This document shows, in pieces, positions 8,223-14,755 of a DNA stretch of 19,416 nucleotides. The translations under genes and the position numbers were made by a program. This DNA comes from JACJXF01 sp964349045 (GTDB lineage: Bacteria; Bacteroidota; Bacteroidia; Bacteroidales; GCA-2748055). Within the stretch, counting starts at the first letter, position 1. Each line of letters begins with the position of its first letter. The stretch lies in the NCBI GenBank assembly GCA_964349045.1, contig CAYGFI010000092.1:1-19416 (forward strand), read 5' to 3'. The notes below the pieces were generated by a model. That model was not told the DNA's origin. It saw only the letters and a list, made by a program, of their open reading frames with translations, and did no database searches.

Positions 8223-9302
8223 ATGGTTTCAAAAATGACACTGGAAGATATTGGATTTAATAATGATCTTGAAAAATTCAGGATCGAAAATAAACTTGAC
8301 AGTTTTGAAATTGGAAGAGTTACAGCGGAGCATAAAGAACGATACATTGTCAGAACTATTACAGGGGAATTTGAGGCTGAAATAACGGGTAACATGCGCT
8401 TTACGGCAAAAAACCGCGAAGATTACCCGGCAGTTGGTGATTGGGTTGCAGTGATTCTATATGAAAATAATTTTGCTGTCATTCATAAAATTCTACCGAG
8501 ATTCTCTGTGATTAAACGGCAGGCAATTAGCCAACCCGGTGAGATTCAGGTTATCGCAGCAAATATCGATTTTGCCTTTTTTGTCCAGGCTGCTGACAGG
8601 GATTTTAATATTAACAGGCTTGAAAGATACCTGACTATTTGTAATTCATCCGGAGTGAGACCGGTAATTGTGATAAGCAAGACTGATTTATTTGATGAAT
8701 TGTATATTCATGAAATTATTAAAAATATTAAAGAACGGATAAATTATGTACCTGTAATTCCTATCAGCAACGAAACACAAAAAGGGTACGATGCAATAAA
8801 AGAACTGATTGAGCAAGGTAAAACGTATTGTTTACTCGGTTCGTCAGGGGTCGGGAAATCAACTTTACTGAATAATCTGTCAGGAAAAAATTTAATGAAA
8901 ACTGAACCGGTAAGCCGGAGTACAAATAAAGGGAAACATGCTACAAGTCACAGGGAGTTGATTATTCTGGAAAACGGAGGTTTATTAATTGACAACCCCG
9001 GTATGAGAGAAGTAGGAATAACAGACACTACAGACGGGTTGGAAATTACATTTAAATTGATCGACAGACTTTCTCAAAATTGTAAGTTCAAAGACTGTAC
9101 TCATACAAAAGAGATTGGATGTTATGTTCTTGAAGCTGTTGCAAAAGGAGAACTGGACAAAGGTTCCTATGAGAATTATCTGAAGCTGGCAAGAGAGAAA
9201 GCCTTTTTTGAAACAACAGCAGCTGAGAGACGAAAAAAAGAGAAAATATTTGGCAAAATTATTAAAAACTACAAAAAGGATATGAATAGAAATATAGACT
9301 AA
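8223..9302 (+). CDS. rsgA: Ribosome small subunit-dependent GTPase A
   Basis: This 359-aa protein is a circularly permuted GTPase that helps late maturation of the 30S subunit. An OB-fold-like N-terminal region (about 28-95) is followed by the motifs in permuted order: G4 SKTDL (152-156), G1 GSSGVGKST (206-214), the KGKHAT switch region (236-241) and G3 DNPG (257-260). The C-terminal zinc site is Cys287, Cys292, His294 and Cys300 (C-X4-C-X-H-X5-C). An in-frame ATG at 8235 is an alternative start, four codons later. At 359 aa it is longer than the roughly 300-aa RsgA of many bacteria, so it may be a second, longer-type paralogue. It follows the GNAT gene after 61 bp on the same strand. Confidence 0.93.
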   Translation: MVSKMTLEDIGFNNDLEKFRIENKLDSFEIGRVTAEHKERYIVRTITGEFEAEITGNMRFTAKNREDYPAVGDWVAVILYENNFAVIHKILPRFSVIKRQAISQPGEIQVIAANIDFAFFVQAADRDFNINRLERYLTICNSSGVRPVIVISKTDLFDELYIHEIIKNIKERINYVPVIPISNETQKGYDAIKELIEQGKTYCLLGSSGVGKSTLLNNLSGKNLMKTEPVSRSTNKGKHATSHRELIILENGGLLIDNPGMREVGITDTTDGLEITFKLIDRLSQNCKFKDCTHTKEIGCYVLEAVAKGELDKGSYENYLKLAREKAFFETTAAERRKKEKIFGKIIKNYKKDMNRNID

Positions 9303-9313
9303 GAATAAGATGA

Positions 9314-9364
9314 AACCCTCATGCACTGACATACACAACAAGGACATGAAAATACATGAGGGTT
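9314..9364 (+). terminator. Long-loop inverted repeat after rsgA
   Basis: Perfect 10-bp arms AACCCTCATG (9314-9323) and CATGAGGGTT (9355-9364) are separated by 31 nt and begin 12 bp after the rsgA stop. The long loop and lack of a clean U-run make an ordinary intrinsic terminator doubtful. It could be a terminator, an RNA structure, or a small repeat element. Confidence 0.4.
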
Positions 9365-9365
9365 C

Positions 9366-9381
9366 TCCCGCTTAAGCGGGA
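9366..9381. repeat. 16-bp perfect palindrome
   Basis: TCCCGCTTAAGCGGGA is a perfect palindrome one base after the preceding inverted repeat and 52 bp before the sulfatase start. Such short GC-rich palindromes are often dispersed repetitive elements, or it may be an operator for the sulfatase gene. Confidence 0.45.
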
Positions 9382-9433
9382 CAGGCTATGAGAAATAACT
9401 TAATATACAATAACATAGCTCAAATATTTTCTA

Positions 9434-11023
9434 ATGAAAAGCAAACTATTATTATTTGGTCAGGTAATCACTCCAATGTTACTTTTTCAAAGTATTGAGG
9501 CTTATAACCAATATCAACAACAAAAGCCCAACGTACTGTTTATCCTTGCCGATGATTTGGGCTATCGGGATTTAAGCTGCATGGGCAGCGGTTACTATGA
9601 GACACCATACATAGACCGGATTGCCTGCGAAGGAATGGTTTTTACCGATGGCTATGCAAATTGCCAGGTGTGTAGCCCCTCCAGAGCTAGCATCATGTCA
9701 GGGAAATTCCCGGTGAGGCACGGAATTACTGACTGGATAGGCGCTCGTTCCGGTGAGGAATGGAGAAATACCGGAAGGTTCAATATGCTCCTTCCGGCGG
9801 AATATTTGCATAACCTGCCTCATGAATACATTACTTTGCCGGAAGCCTTGAAAGAAGCCGGCTATAAAACTTTTTTTGCTGGAAAGTGGCATCTCGGAGA
9901 TGAAGGATCGTGGCCCGAAGATCACGGGTTTGATATTAATAAAGGGGGCTGGAGCACTGGGAGTCCAATAGGTGGGTATTTTGCCCCTTGGGAAAATCCA
10001 AAACTAGAAAGTGGCCCATATGGAGAAAACCTTTCCATGCGTATTGCAAAGGAAACAGCTAACTTCATTAAAGAAAATAAGGATACATCTTTTTTTGCTT
10101 TCCTGGCGTTTTATGCAGTTCATGGACCCATACAAACCACGCAGGAAAAATGGGCCAAATATCGGCAAAAAGCTGAAGAAATGGGGATTGCTGATGCTGG
10201 CTATAAAATGGCACACTTTCTACCTATCAGACTGGTGCAGGACAACCCGGTATATGCCGGACTTGTTGAAACGATGGACGATGCTGTTGGAATGGTACTA
10301 AATTTGCTTGACGAACTGGGCCTTGAGGAAAATACTATCGTTATTTTTACATCCGATAACGGTGGTGTATCGGCAGGTGATGACTTCTCCACCTCAAATC
10401 TCCCGCTTCGGGGTGGCAAAGGCTACCAGTTTGAGGGTGGCATTCGGGCGCCTTATTTTATAAAAGTTCCTTGGTTAAATATTGCAGGAAAAAAGTCAGA
10501 AGTACCAGTTACAGGTACCGACTTCTACCCTACTTTGCTTGAATTGACTGGTGCAGAACTTAAGCCCGAAGAACACAGTGACGGGATAAGCCTTGTCCCT
10601 TTGCTCACAGACGGGACAATTGATGAACGCCCACTCATCTGGCACTATCCACATTACGGTAATCAGGGAGGTGAACCGTCATCAATTATTCGGGAAGGGG
10701 AGTGGAAACTCATTCATTATTATGAAAGTGGCAAAGAAGAATTATACAACCTTAAAATTGATCTGGAAGAAACTACCGATGTAGCCAAAGAAAATCCGGA
10801 ATTGGTTAAAAAGTTAAGTCAACAACTTTTTGGTTATCTCCATAAGGTAGTTGCTCGTTTTCCAGAGAAAGACCCGGAGTACAGTGAAAAACTTGAATTG
10901 GAGCATCTGGAAAAAGTCAGAAAAGAATTAATGCCCCAACTGGAAAAACGACGGATTGATTTCCTTTCAAAAGATTTCGACCCGGGTAACAACTGGTGGG
11001 GAAGCCAGGTTACAAAAGATTAA
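9434..11023 (+). CDS. Secreted type I (formylglycine) sulfatase
   Basis: The 529-aa protein has an N-terminal Sec signal of about 23 residues, so it probably acts in the periplasm or outside. Metal ligands Asp40-Asp41 in ILADDLGY are followed by the modification motif CSPSR (80-84), whose Cys80 is converted to formylglycine, and then by GKWHLG (150-155), His230 in YAVHGP, and Asp308-Asn309 in FTSDNGG. This is the arylsulfatase A / N-acetylgalactosamine-6-sulfatase type (family S1). It hydrolyses sulfate esters, probably on a sulfated glycan. No maturase (anSME or FGE) and no SusC/D pair lies in the window, so Cys80 activation needs a gene elsewhere. The DUF1801 gene starts 18 bp later. The exact sulfated substrate cannot be told. 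Confidence 0.92.
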   Translation: MKSKLLLFGQVITPMLLFQSIEAYNQYQQQKPNVLFILADDLGYRDLSCMGSGYYETPYIDRIACEGMVFTDGYANCQVCSPSRASIMSGKFPVRHGITDWIGARSGEEWRNTGRFNMLLPAEYLHNLPHEYITLPEALKEAGYKTFFAGKWHLGDEGSWPEDHGFDINKGGWSTGSPIGGYFAPWENPKLESGPYGENLSMRIAKETANFIKENKDTSFFAFLAFYAVHGPIQTTQEKWAKYRQKAEEMGIADAGYKMAHFLPIRLVQDNPVYAGLVETMDDAVGMVLNLLDELGLEENTIVIFTSDNGGVSAGDDFSTSNLPLRGGKGYQFEGGIRAPYFIKVPWLNIAGKKSEVPVTGTDFYPTLLELTGAELKPEEHSDGISLVPLLTDGTIDERPLIWHYPHYGNQGGEPSSIIREGEWKLIHYYESGKEELYNLKIDLEETTDVAKENPELVKKLSQQLFGYLHKVVARFPEKDPEYSEKLELEHLEKVRKELMPQLEKRRIDFLSKDFDPGNNWWGSQVTKD

Positions 11024-11041
11024 ATATGAAAATTAATAGTT

Positions 11042-11464
11042 ATGGCAAAAAATAAAACAACAGAAACAGCAAAAAATGTTTTTGATTTTATCAATCTTGT
11101 CGAAAACGGGCAACAACGCAATGATAGTTTCAGGTTAATTGAAATGATGCGGGATATATCAGGATATGAACCAAAAATGTGGGGCCCCAGTATTATTGGA
11201 TTTGGAATTTATCATTACAAATATGACAGCGGACATGAAGGTGAAGCACCACTGATCGGATTTTCACCGAGGAAAAACGCTACATCATTATACATCTATA
11301 CAGATTCGGGAACATCTAAACAACTGCTTCAAAAACTCGGTAAATTCAAAATGGGTAAAGCCTGTATTTATATCAAAAAGTTGAACGATATCGACGAGTC
11401 AACCTTTTACCAGATAGCTAAAAACACAATAGCTTTTTTGACAAAAAAATATCCAAAGCAATAA
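11042..11464 (+). CDS. DUF1801 domain protein (YdhG-like)
   Basis: The 140-aa cytosolic protein matches DUF1801 in length and in its conserved run, with MWGPSIIGFGIYHYKY near 46-61, then GFSPRKNATSLYIY near 73-86 and a C-terminal helix. The family has no firm function; members have a small alpha-beta fold and often sit beside SRPBCC/AHSA1 genes, as here. The gene starts 18 bp after the sulfatase and may be read from the same transcript, but its content suggests no shared task. It is followed after 3 bp by a 33-codon ORF. Confidence 0.85.
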   Translation: MAKNKTTETAKNVFDFINLVENGQQRNDSFRLIEMMRDISGYEPKMWGPSIIGFGIYHYKYDSGHEGEAPLIGFSPRKNATSLYIYTDSGTSKQLLQKLGKFKMGKACIYIKKLNDIDESTFYQIAKNTIAFLTKKYPKQ

Positions 11465-11467
11465 TTA

Positions 11468-11569
11468 ATGAAAACATTAATTTTACTTGTGGGATTTGCA
11501 ATTACGGCTTCATTCTGTTTCGGACAAAATAAAACTGAAATGAAAATGGAACAAAGAATTTTATTATAA
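11468..11569 (+). pseudogene. Short signal-peptide ORF, probable truncated gene
   Basis: An ORF of 33 codons starts 3 bp after the DUF1801 stop and encodes a convincing Sec signal peptide (MKTLILLVGFAITASFCFGQ) followed by only 13 residues. Another frame stays open after it (IINLLKITEHSE...), which hints at a frameshift in a formerly longer exported protein. No family is recognisable downstream. The rest of the 288-bp gap up to 11752 shows no clear gene. A genuine small secreted peptide is the alternative. Confidence 0.4.
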
Positions 11570-11752
11570 ATCTCCTCAAAATTACTGAACATTCAGAATC
11601 AGAAATTGTTATTTATTTCAAAGTGCCGGTAAACAAAAAGCTTGTCCAAATCCGCCCTTCATTTGTCATTTGCATGCATAATAGGTTTGAGCAAGTCGAC
11701 AAAGTTTTCATTATTAAATTGAAACTGGCAGTAACGATTCAATGTTTATATT

Positions 11753-12634
11753 ATGAAAACAACAGCAAAAAACGCAATTATTATCATAAAAGCAATAATT
11801 GAAGCTCCGGTTAAAAAAGTCTGGAACTACTGGACGGACCCAAATCACATTATCCATTGGAATTATGCATCCGACGACTGGCATACACCCAGGGCAGAAA
11901 ATGATTTACGTGTTGGGGGGAAATTCTTGTATCGCATGGAAGCCAAAGACGGTAGCAACGGTTTTGACTTTACAGGAAAATACAATAAGGTTGACCGGTA
12001 TAAGCAAATAGAATATGCTCTTGATGATGGAAGAAAAGTGCAGGTATCCTTTGTTTCAAAGGGTAATGCAACGGTTGTGACTGAAAACTTTGAAGCAGAA
12101 CAGATAAACTCTATTGAAATGCAACAAACAGGTTGGCAGGCTATTTTAAGTAACTTTAAAAAATATGTTGAAATTTCGGGCGGAACAGAAGTTTTACATT
12201 TCGAAAAAGAGATAAATGCCGGGGTTGAAAAAGTTTATCGCACCATGTTCGATAAGATAAAATATACAGAATGGACAGCCGAATTCAACCCAACATCACA
12301 TTTCAGAGGTTCATGGAAAAAAGGTTCAAAAATCATTTTTCTGGGAACTGGCCAGGATGGAAAAACGGGTGGCATGATAAGCAGAATCAAAGAGAATATC
12401 CCTGACAAATTTGTGAGTATTGAACACCTTGGTATTTTCAAGGATGGAAAAGAAATTACAAGCGGTTCTGAGGCCGACAAGTGGGCAGGCGCTCTGGAAA
12501 ACTACACATTTAAAAATGTCAGGGGCAAGACCTTACTTTCGGTTGACATGGATTCCAACGATGAATTCAAGTCTTACTTTTTAGATACCTGGCCCAGGGC
12601 ATTGGAAAAATTGAAAGAAATATGTGAAAAATAG
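11753..12634 (+). CDS. Tandem SRPBCC (AHSA1-like) protein
   Basis: The 293-aa product carries two START-like SRPBCC domains. The first (about 8-142) has the AHSA1 marks IEAPVKKVWNYWTDPNHIIHW, VGGKFLYRMEAKDG and the end pattern QTGWQAILSNFKKYVE. The second (about 146-292) reads INAGVEKVYRTMFD, GSWKKGSKIIFLG and WPRALEKLKEICE. Such domains form a deep hydrophobic pocket that binds lipids or other small ligands; no catalytic role can be assigned. The two-domain form is about twice the length of a single AHSA1 protein. It is probably a separate unit from the DUF1801 gene because of the decayed gap between them. It ends convergent to the permease gene. Confidence 0.83.
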   Translation: MKTTAKNAIIIIKAIIEAPVKKVWNYWTDPNHIIHWNYASDDWHTPRAENDLRVGGKFLYRMEAKDGSNGFDFTGKYNKVDRYKQIEYALDDGRKVQVSFVSKGNATVVTENFEAEQINSIEMQQTGWQAILSNFKKYVEISGGTEVLHFEKEINAGVEKVYRTMFDKIKYTEWTAEFNPTSHFRGSWKKGSKIIFLGTGQDGKTGGMISRIKENIPDKFVSIEHLGIFKDGKEITSGSEADKWAGALENYTFKNVRGKTLLSVDMDSNDEFKSYFLDTWPRALEKLKEICEK

Positions 12635-12664
12635 AATTACAGGAAATGTTTTGGGGCGATTATT

Positions 12665-12739
12665 ATGGAAGTTGTAAAGATAAGTATGGTGTGCGGTGGA
12701 TGTTTTAACTGTACCGAAAAGGCAAATGAAGAAATTTGA
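12665..12739 (+). CDS. Possible 24-aa Cys-rich peptide ORF
   Basis: A short ORF starts 30 bp after the SRPBCC gene stop. It encodes a 24-residue peptide with a CGGCFNC cluster at residues 10-16 and overlaps the next small ORF in another frame. No homology is recognised and it may be a random ORF or a remnant of a gene. Its CxxC-like cluster next to a metal-type permease is the only reason to list it. Confidence 0.2.
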   Translation: MEVVKISMVCGGCFNCTEKANEEI

Positions 12740-12818
12740 TATTGAAAAACTGGTTAATGCCTTATCAACTCTCCCATACCAAGGACCATTAGATAGTAAT
12801 GGGCCCTGGTATGGTTAA
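12726..12818 (+). CDS. Possible 30-aa peptide ORF ending GPWYG
   Basis: The ORF starts inside the previous one in another frame. It encodes a charged, helix-prone N-terminal part (MKKFDIEKLVNAL) and a Pro/Gly/Trp/Tyr-rich tail (QGPLDSNGPWYG). This leader-plus-core look is like ribosomally made modified peptides, but no modifying enzyme lies nearby. The second half coincides with a long hairpin, so the coding reading may be accidental. Confidence 0.22.
   Translation: MKKFDIEKLVNALSTLPYQGPLDSNGPWYG
12774..12814. terminator. Long hairpin between convergent genes
   Basis: Arms of 18 nt (CCATACCAAGGACCATTA and TAATGGGCCCTGGTATGG) pair with two mismatches around a 5-nt loop. The position between the plus-strand SRPBCC gene and the minus-strand permease stop at 12827 suits a bidirectional terminator. 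The following T-tracts are weak on both strands. Confidence 0.5.
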
Positions 12819-12826
12819 ACTTTCAC

Positions 12827-13906
12827 TCAGTTAAACAGGTTAAAACACATACCTGCTAAAAAGGCTCCAAAGAGAGCAAATGAAAGATAAAGAAAAAATA
12901 CTTTTCTTTTTGTAATTCCCCAGACAGCAATCATAGCCGGAAGTGTTGTTGTAGCGCCTGCAATAAGAAATGAGAGTGCCGCTCCTTTATTGAGCCCAAT
13001 ATCAATCAGTCCGCCTGCGACGGGTAACGCGGTAATGTTGCTTGCATACATCGGTATGCCGATTAATGTTGCCAGAGTAACCTGTAAAACAGAGTTCCCT
13101 TTCACAATTCCTGTTAAGAGGCTATCCGGAAGATAAAATTTAATTAATGCGGTGATCAGAAATGCAATACCCATGAATTTGGTTACCATAATTGTCGCCT
13201 TCATTATTTCTTCAAATAATCTGTTCCTGTAACTGGCATTCTCTTTTTTTTCCGAATTGTTGCAATTACATCCATCCGCCTCAGTTTGAATGGAATCCTG
13301 GTTCACAACTAATAACTGTTCAGTAGACACCTGACAACAAATTGGGTTTAAAGATACCGGAACGACGGGAATTACTCCCATTCTGACCTGCTTTTTCCTG
13401 AATACATTTCTGAAAGATTTCATGAAAGATTTGATTGAATTCTGATTTCCTTCCGGGCTCCTTGTTTTTAAAATATCGTTGCTGATATATCCTTTGATAG
13501 CAGCGATGTGCGTCAAATAACCGGCAAACAGGCTTATAATAAAAGTTGAAGTAAGCCTCCATACTGATAGTTCCCAGCCTAACACAGAACTGCTGAGAAA
13601 GAAAATTTCCGGATCCATTGATGGAGATGCAAGCCAGAACGACATTACCGGCGCCAGGGGAACTCCCCCGATTAACAGTGAACTGATTACCGGAATTACT
13701 CCACAGGAACAGAACGGGCTAAAAGCGCCAACAACCGTTGCAAGTAAGACCGATAGCAGAGGATTTTTTCCAAAAGCCCTGTTGATGTATTTTGAAGCTC
13801 CTGAAAGGTTTATTACTACGGCAAAAGGAATTGTCACCAAAAGGTAAGGCCAGATGTGAAGAAATGATTTAAGAATAAATTCGAAGATTCCAATTATTTG
13901 TTCCAT
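12827..13906 (-). CDS. Permease of the ArsP/YraQ type (SO_0444-like metal efflux)
   Basis: The 359-aa polytopic protein has about eight membrane segments. The family hallmark FSPFCSCGVIPVISSLL, with Cys66 and Cys68, is followed by LAPVMSFWLASPSMDPE (84-100). A hydrophilic loop (about 140-228) carries further Cys residues: 190, 191, 213 and 215. The C-terminal half has IPMYASNITALPVAGGLI and AGATTTLPAMIAVWGI. Relatives with CSCG export organoarsenicals (ArsP) or are annotated as Cu/Zn efflux transporters (SO_0444 type); the exact substrate is not known here. The gene lies 90 bp downstream of a SigZ-type sigma gene on the same strand, so the sigma factor may control it or be cotranscribed with it. 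The Cys-rich loop could bind thiophilic metals. Confidence 0.85.
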   Translation of the reverse strand: MEQIIGIFEFILKSFLHIWPYLLVTIPFAVVINLSGASKYINRAFGKNPLLSVLLATVVGAFSPFCSCGVIPVISSLLIGGVPLAPVMSFWLASPSMDPEIFFLSSSVLGWELSVWRLTSTFIISLFAGYLTHIAAIKGYISNDILKTRSPEGNQNSIKSFMKSFRNVFRKKQVRMGVIPVVPVSLNPICCQVSTEQLLVVNQDSIQTEADGCNCNNSEKKENASYRNRLFEEIMKATIMVTKFMGIAFLITALIKFYLPDSLLTGIVKGNSVLQVTLATLIGIPMYASNITALPVAGGLIDIGLNKGAALSFLIAGATTTLPAMIAVWGITKRKVFFLYLSFALFGAFLAGMCFNLFN

Positions 13907-13996
13907 GATATGAAAGATTTAAAAGTGATTTAACTTTAATTTCATACCATAGACGAAGACCCTCAAAAAAGGACGCAGAAAATTTCAGAATTTATT

Positions 13997-14554
13997 TTAT
14001 GGGGTGCAACAACAGCATTTTGGCTGGATATCATACACTGTTCCATATTTATCGAATTGATAGTGACAACATTTCAGAAGCATATCTTTTAGCATGTTCC
14101 GGGCTCTTTGTACGCGTGATTTTGCGCCGGAATAACTAAGCCCCTTTTTTTCAGCATATTGTTTCAGGGTCATGGTTTCCAATTCCGTCATACAAAGAAC
14201 TTCACAATATTCTGTTGAAAGTTCATTCATCATTTGTATCATATCGCTGATGGCCACATCCATGTATTTGTTGGTTGAGGAATCAATTGCCGGCTCAACT
14301 TTTAATTTGTTAAACTTCCGGCTGCGGTTTGAAATCCTGAAATAATCAATTATCAGGTTTCTTGTAACCTGGTAAATCCATGGTTTAATCCTTGATTTAT
14401 CTTTCAGGCTATGTATATTATCATGAATTTTCAGAAATACATTTTGCATAATATCATCAGCATCATCTTCATTTTTAACTTTGGACAGGATAAATAATTT
14501 CAGACCTGAACGGAACTGATTCCATAAAATTTCTGTATTCTCAAAACTATTCAT
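13997..14554 (-). CDS. sigZ: SigZ-type ECF RNA polymerase sigma factor with Cys-rich tail
   Basis: The 185-aa protein has sigma region 2 at about 10-80 (DADDIMQNVFLKIHDNI, IKPWIYQVTRNLIIDYFR) and region 4 at about 105-158 (LSTEYCEVLCMTELETMTLKQYAEKKGLSYSGAKSRVQRARNML as separate conserved blocks). It then has a tail with Cys162-Cys163-His164, FDKYGTVYD and a run of four Cys (180-183). This layout matches SigZ proteins, whose tail is thought to sense metal or redox state in place of a separate anti-sigma factor; none is visible beside it. The permease follows on the same strand. The T9SS pair to its right starts divergently, 201 bp away, and has a GAAC-containing promoter region. No clear promoter for sigZ itself is seen. 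Confidence 0.85.
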   Translation of the reverse strand: MNSFENTEILWNQFRSGLKLFILSKVKNEDDADDIMQNVFLKIHDNIHSLKDKSRIKPWIYQVTRNLIIDYFRISNRSRKFNKLKVEPAIDSSTNKYMDVAISDMIQMMNELSTEYCEVLCMTELETMTLKQYAEKKGLSYSGAKSRVQRARNMLKDMLLKCCHYQFDKYGTVYDIQPKCCCCTP

Positions 14555-14643
14555 ATATTGTATATTTATATTTTTTGATAAATGTAATATACTTCCTTTA
14601 TATTGGCTCTCTCATATTGAATCCTGTAAAAAGAATATTATCC

Positions 14644-14713
14644 AAAAGTTAAAATAACAAACCTATTTGATTTGTTAGTGAACCGATAATTGTTTTTTAT
14701 AAAATAGTTTTGA
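14644..14713 (+). repeat. 70-bp promoter-region repeat, copy 1
   Basis: This stretch aligns without gaps to 19231-19300 with 54 of 70 bases identical by hand count. Both copies share AAAAGTTAAAATAAC, TTTGATTT, TGAACC and ATAGTTTTGA. It lies 43 bp upstream of the DUF362 gene, in the 201-bp divergent region with sigZ, and is probably its promoter and operator region. Confidence 0.75.
14705..14712 (+). promoter_or_regulatory. -7 promoter box of the DUF362/T9SS operon
   Basis: TAGTTTTG fits the Bacteroidota -7 consensus TAnnTTTG exactly and sits 43 bp before the ATG. At the -33 position there is TGAACC (14679-14684, spacing 20) instead of TTTG; GAAC is a common -35 core for ECF sigma factors. 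The box and the TGAACC are both kept in the second repeat copy. Confidence 0.5.
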
Positions 14714-14755
14714 CTTAATTTATTTCATGGTACAACCAATCAAATTATTTCAATT

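Noticed and set aside
13907..13996. Gap between sigZ and the permease as a possible separate promoter or small RNA
   Set aside because: No clear promoter box, hairpin or ORF is visible in the 90 bp.
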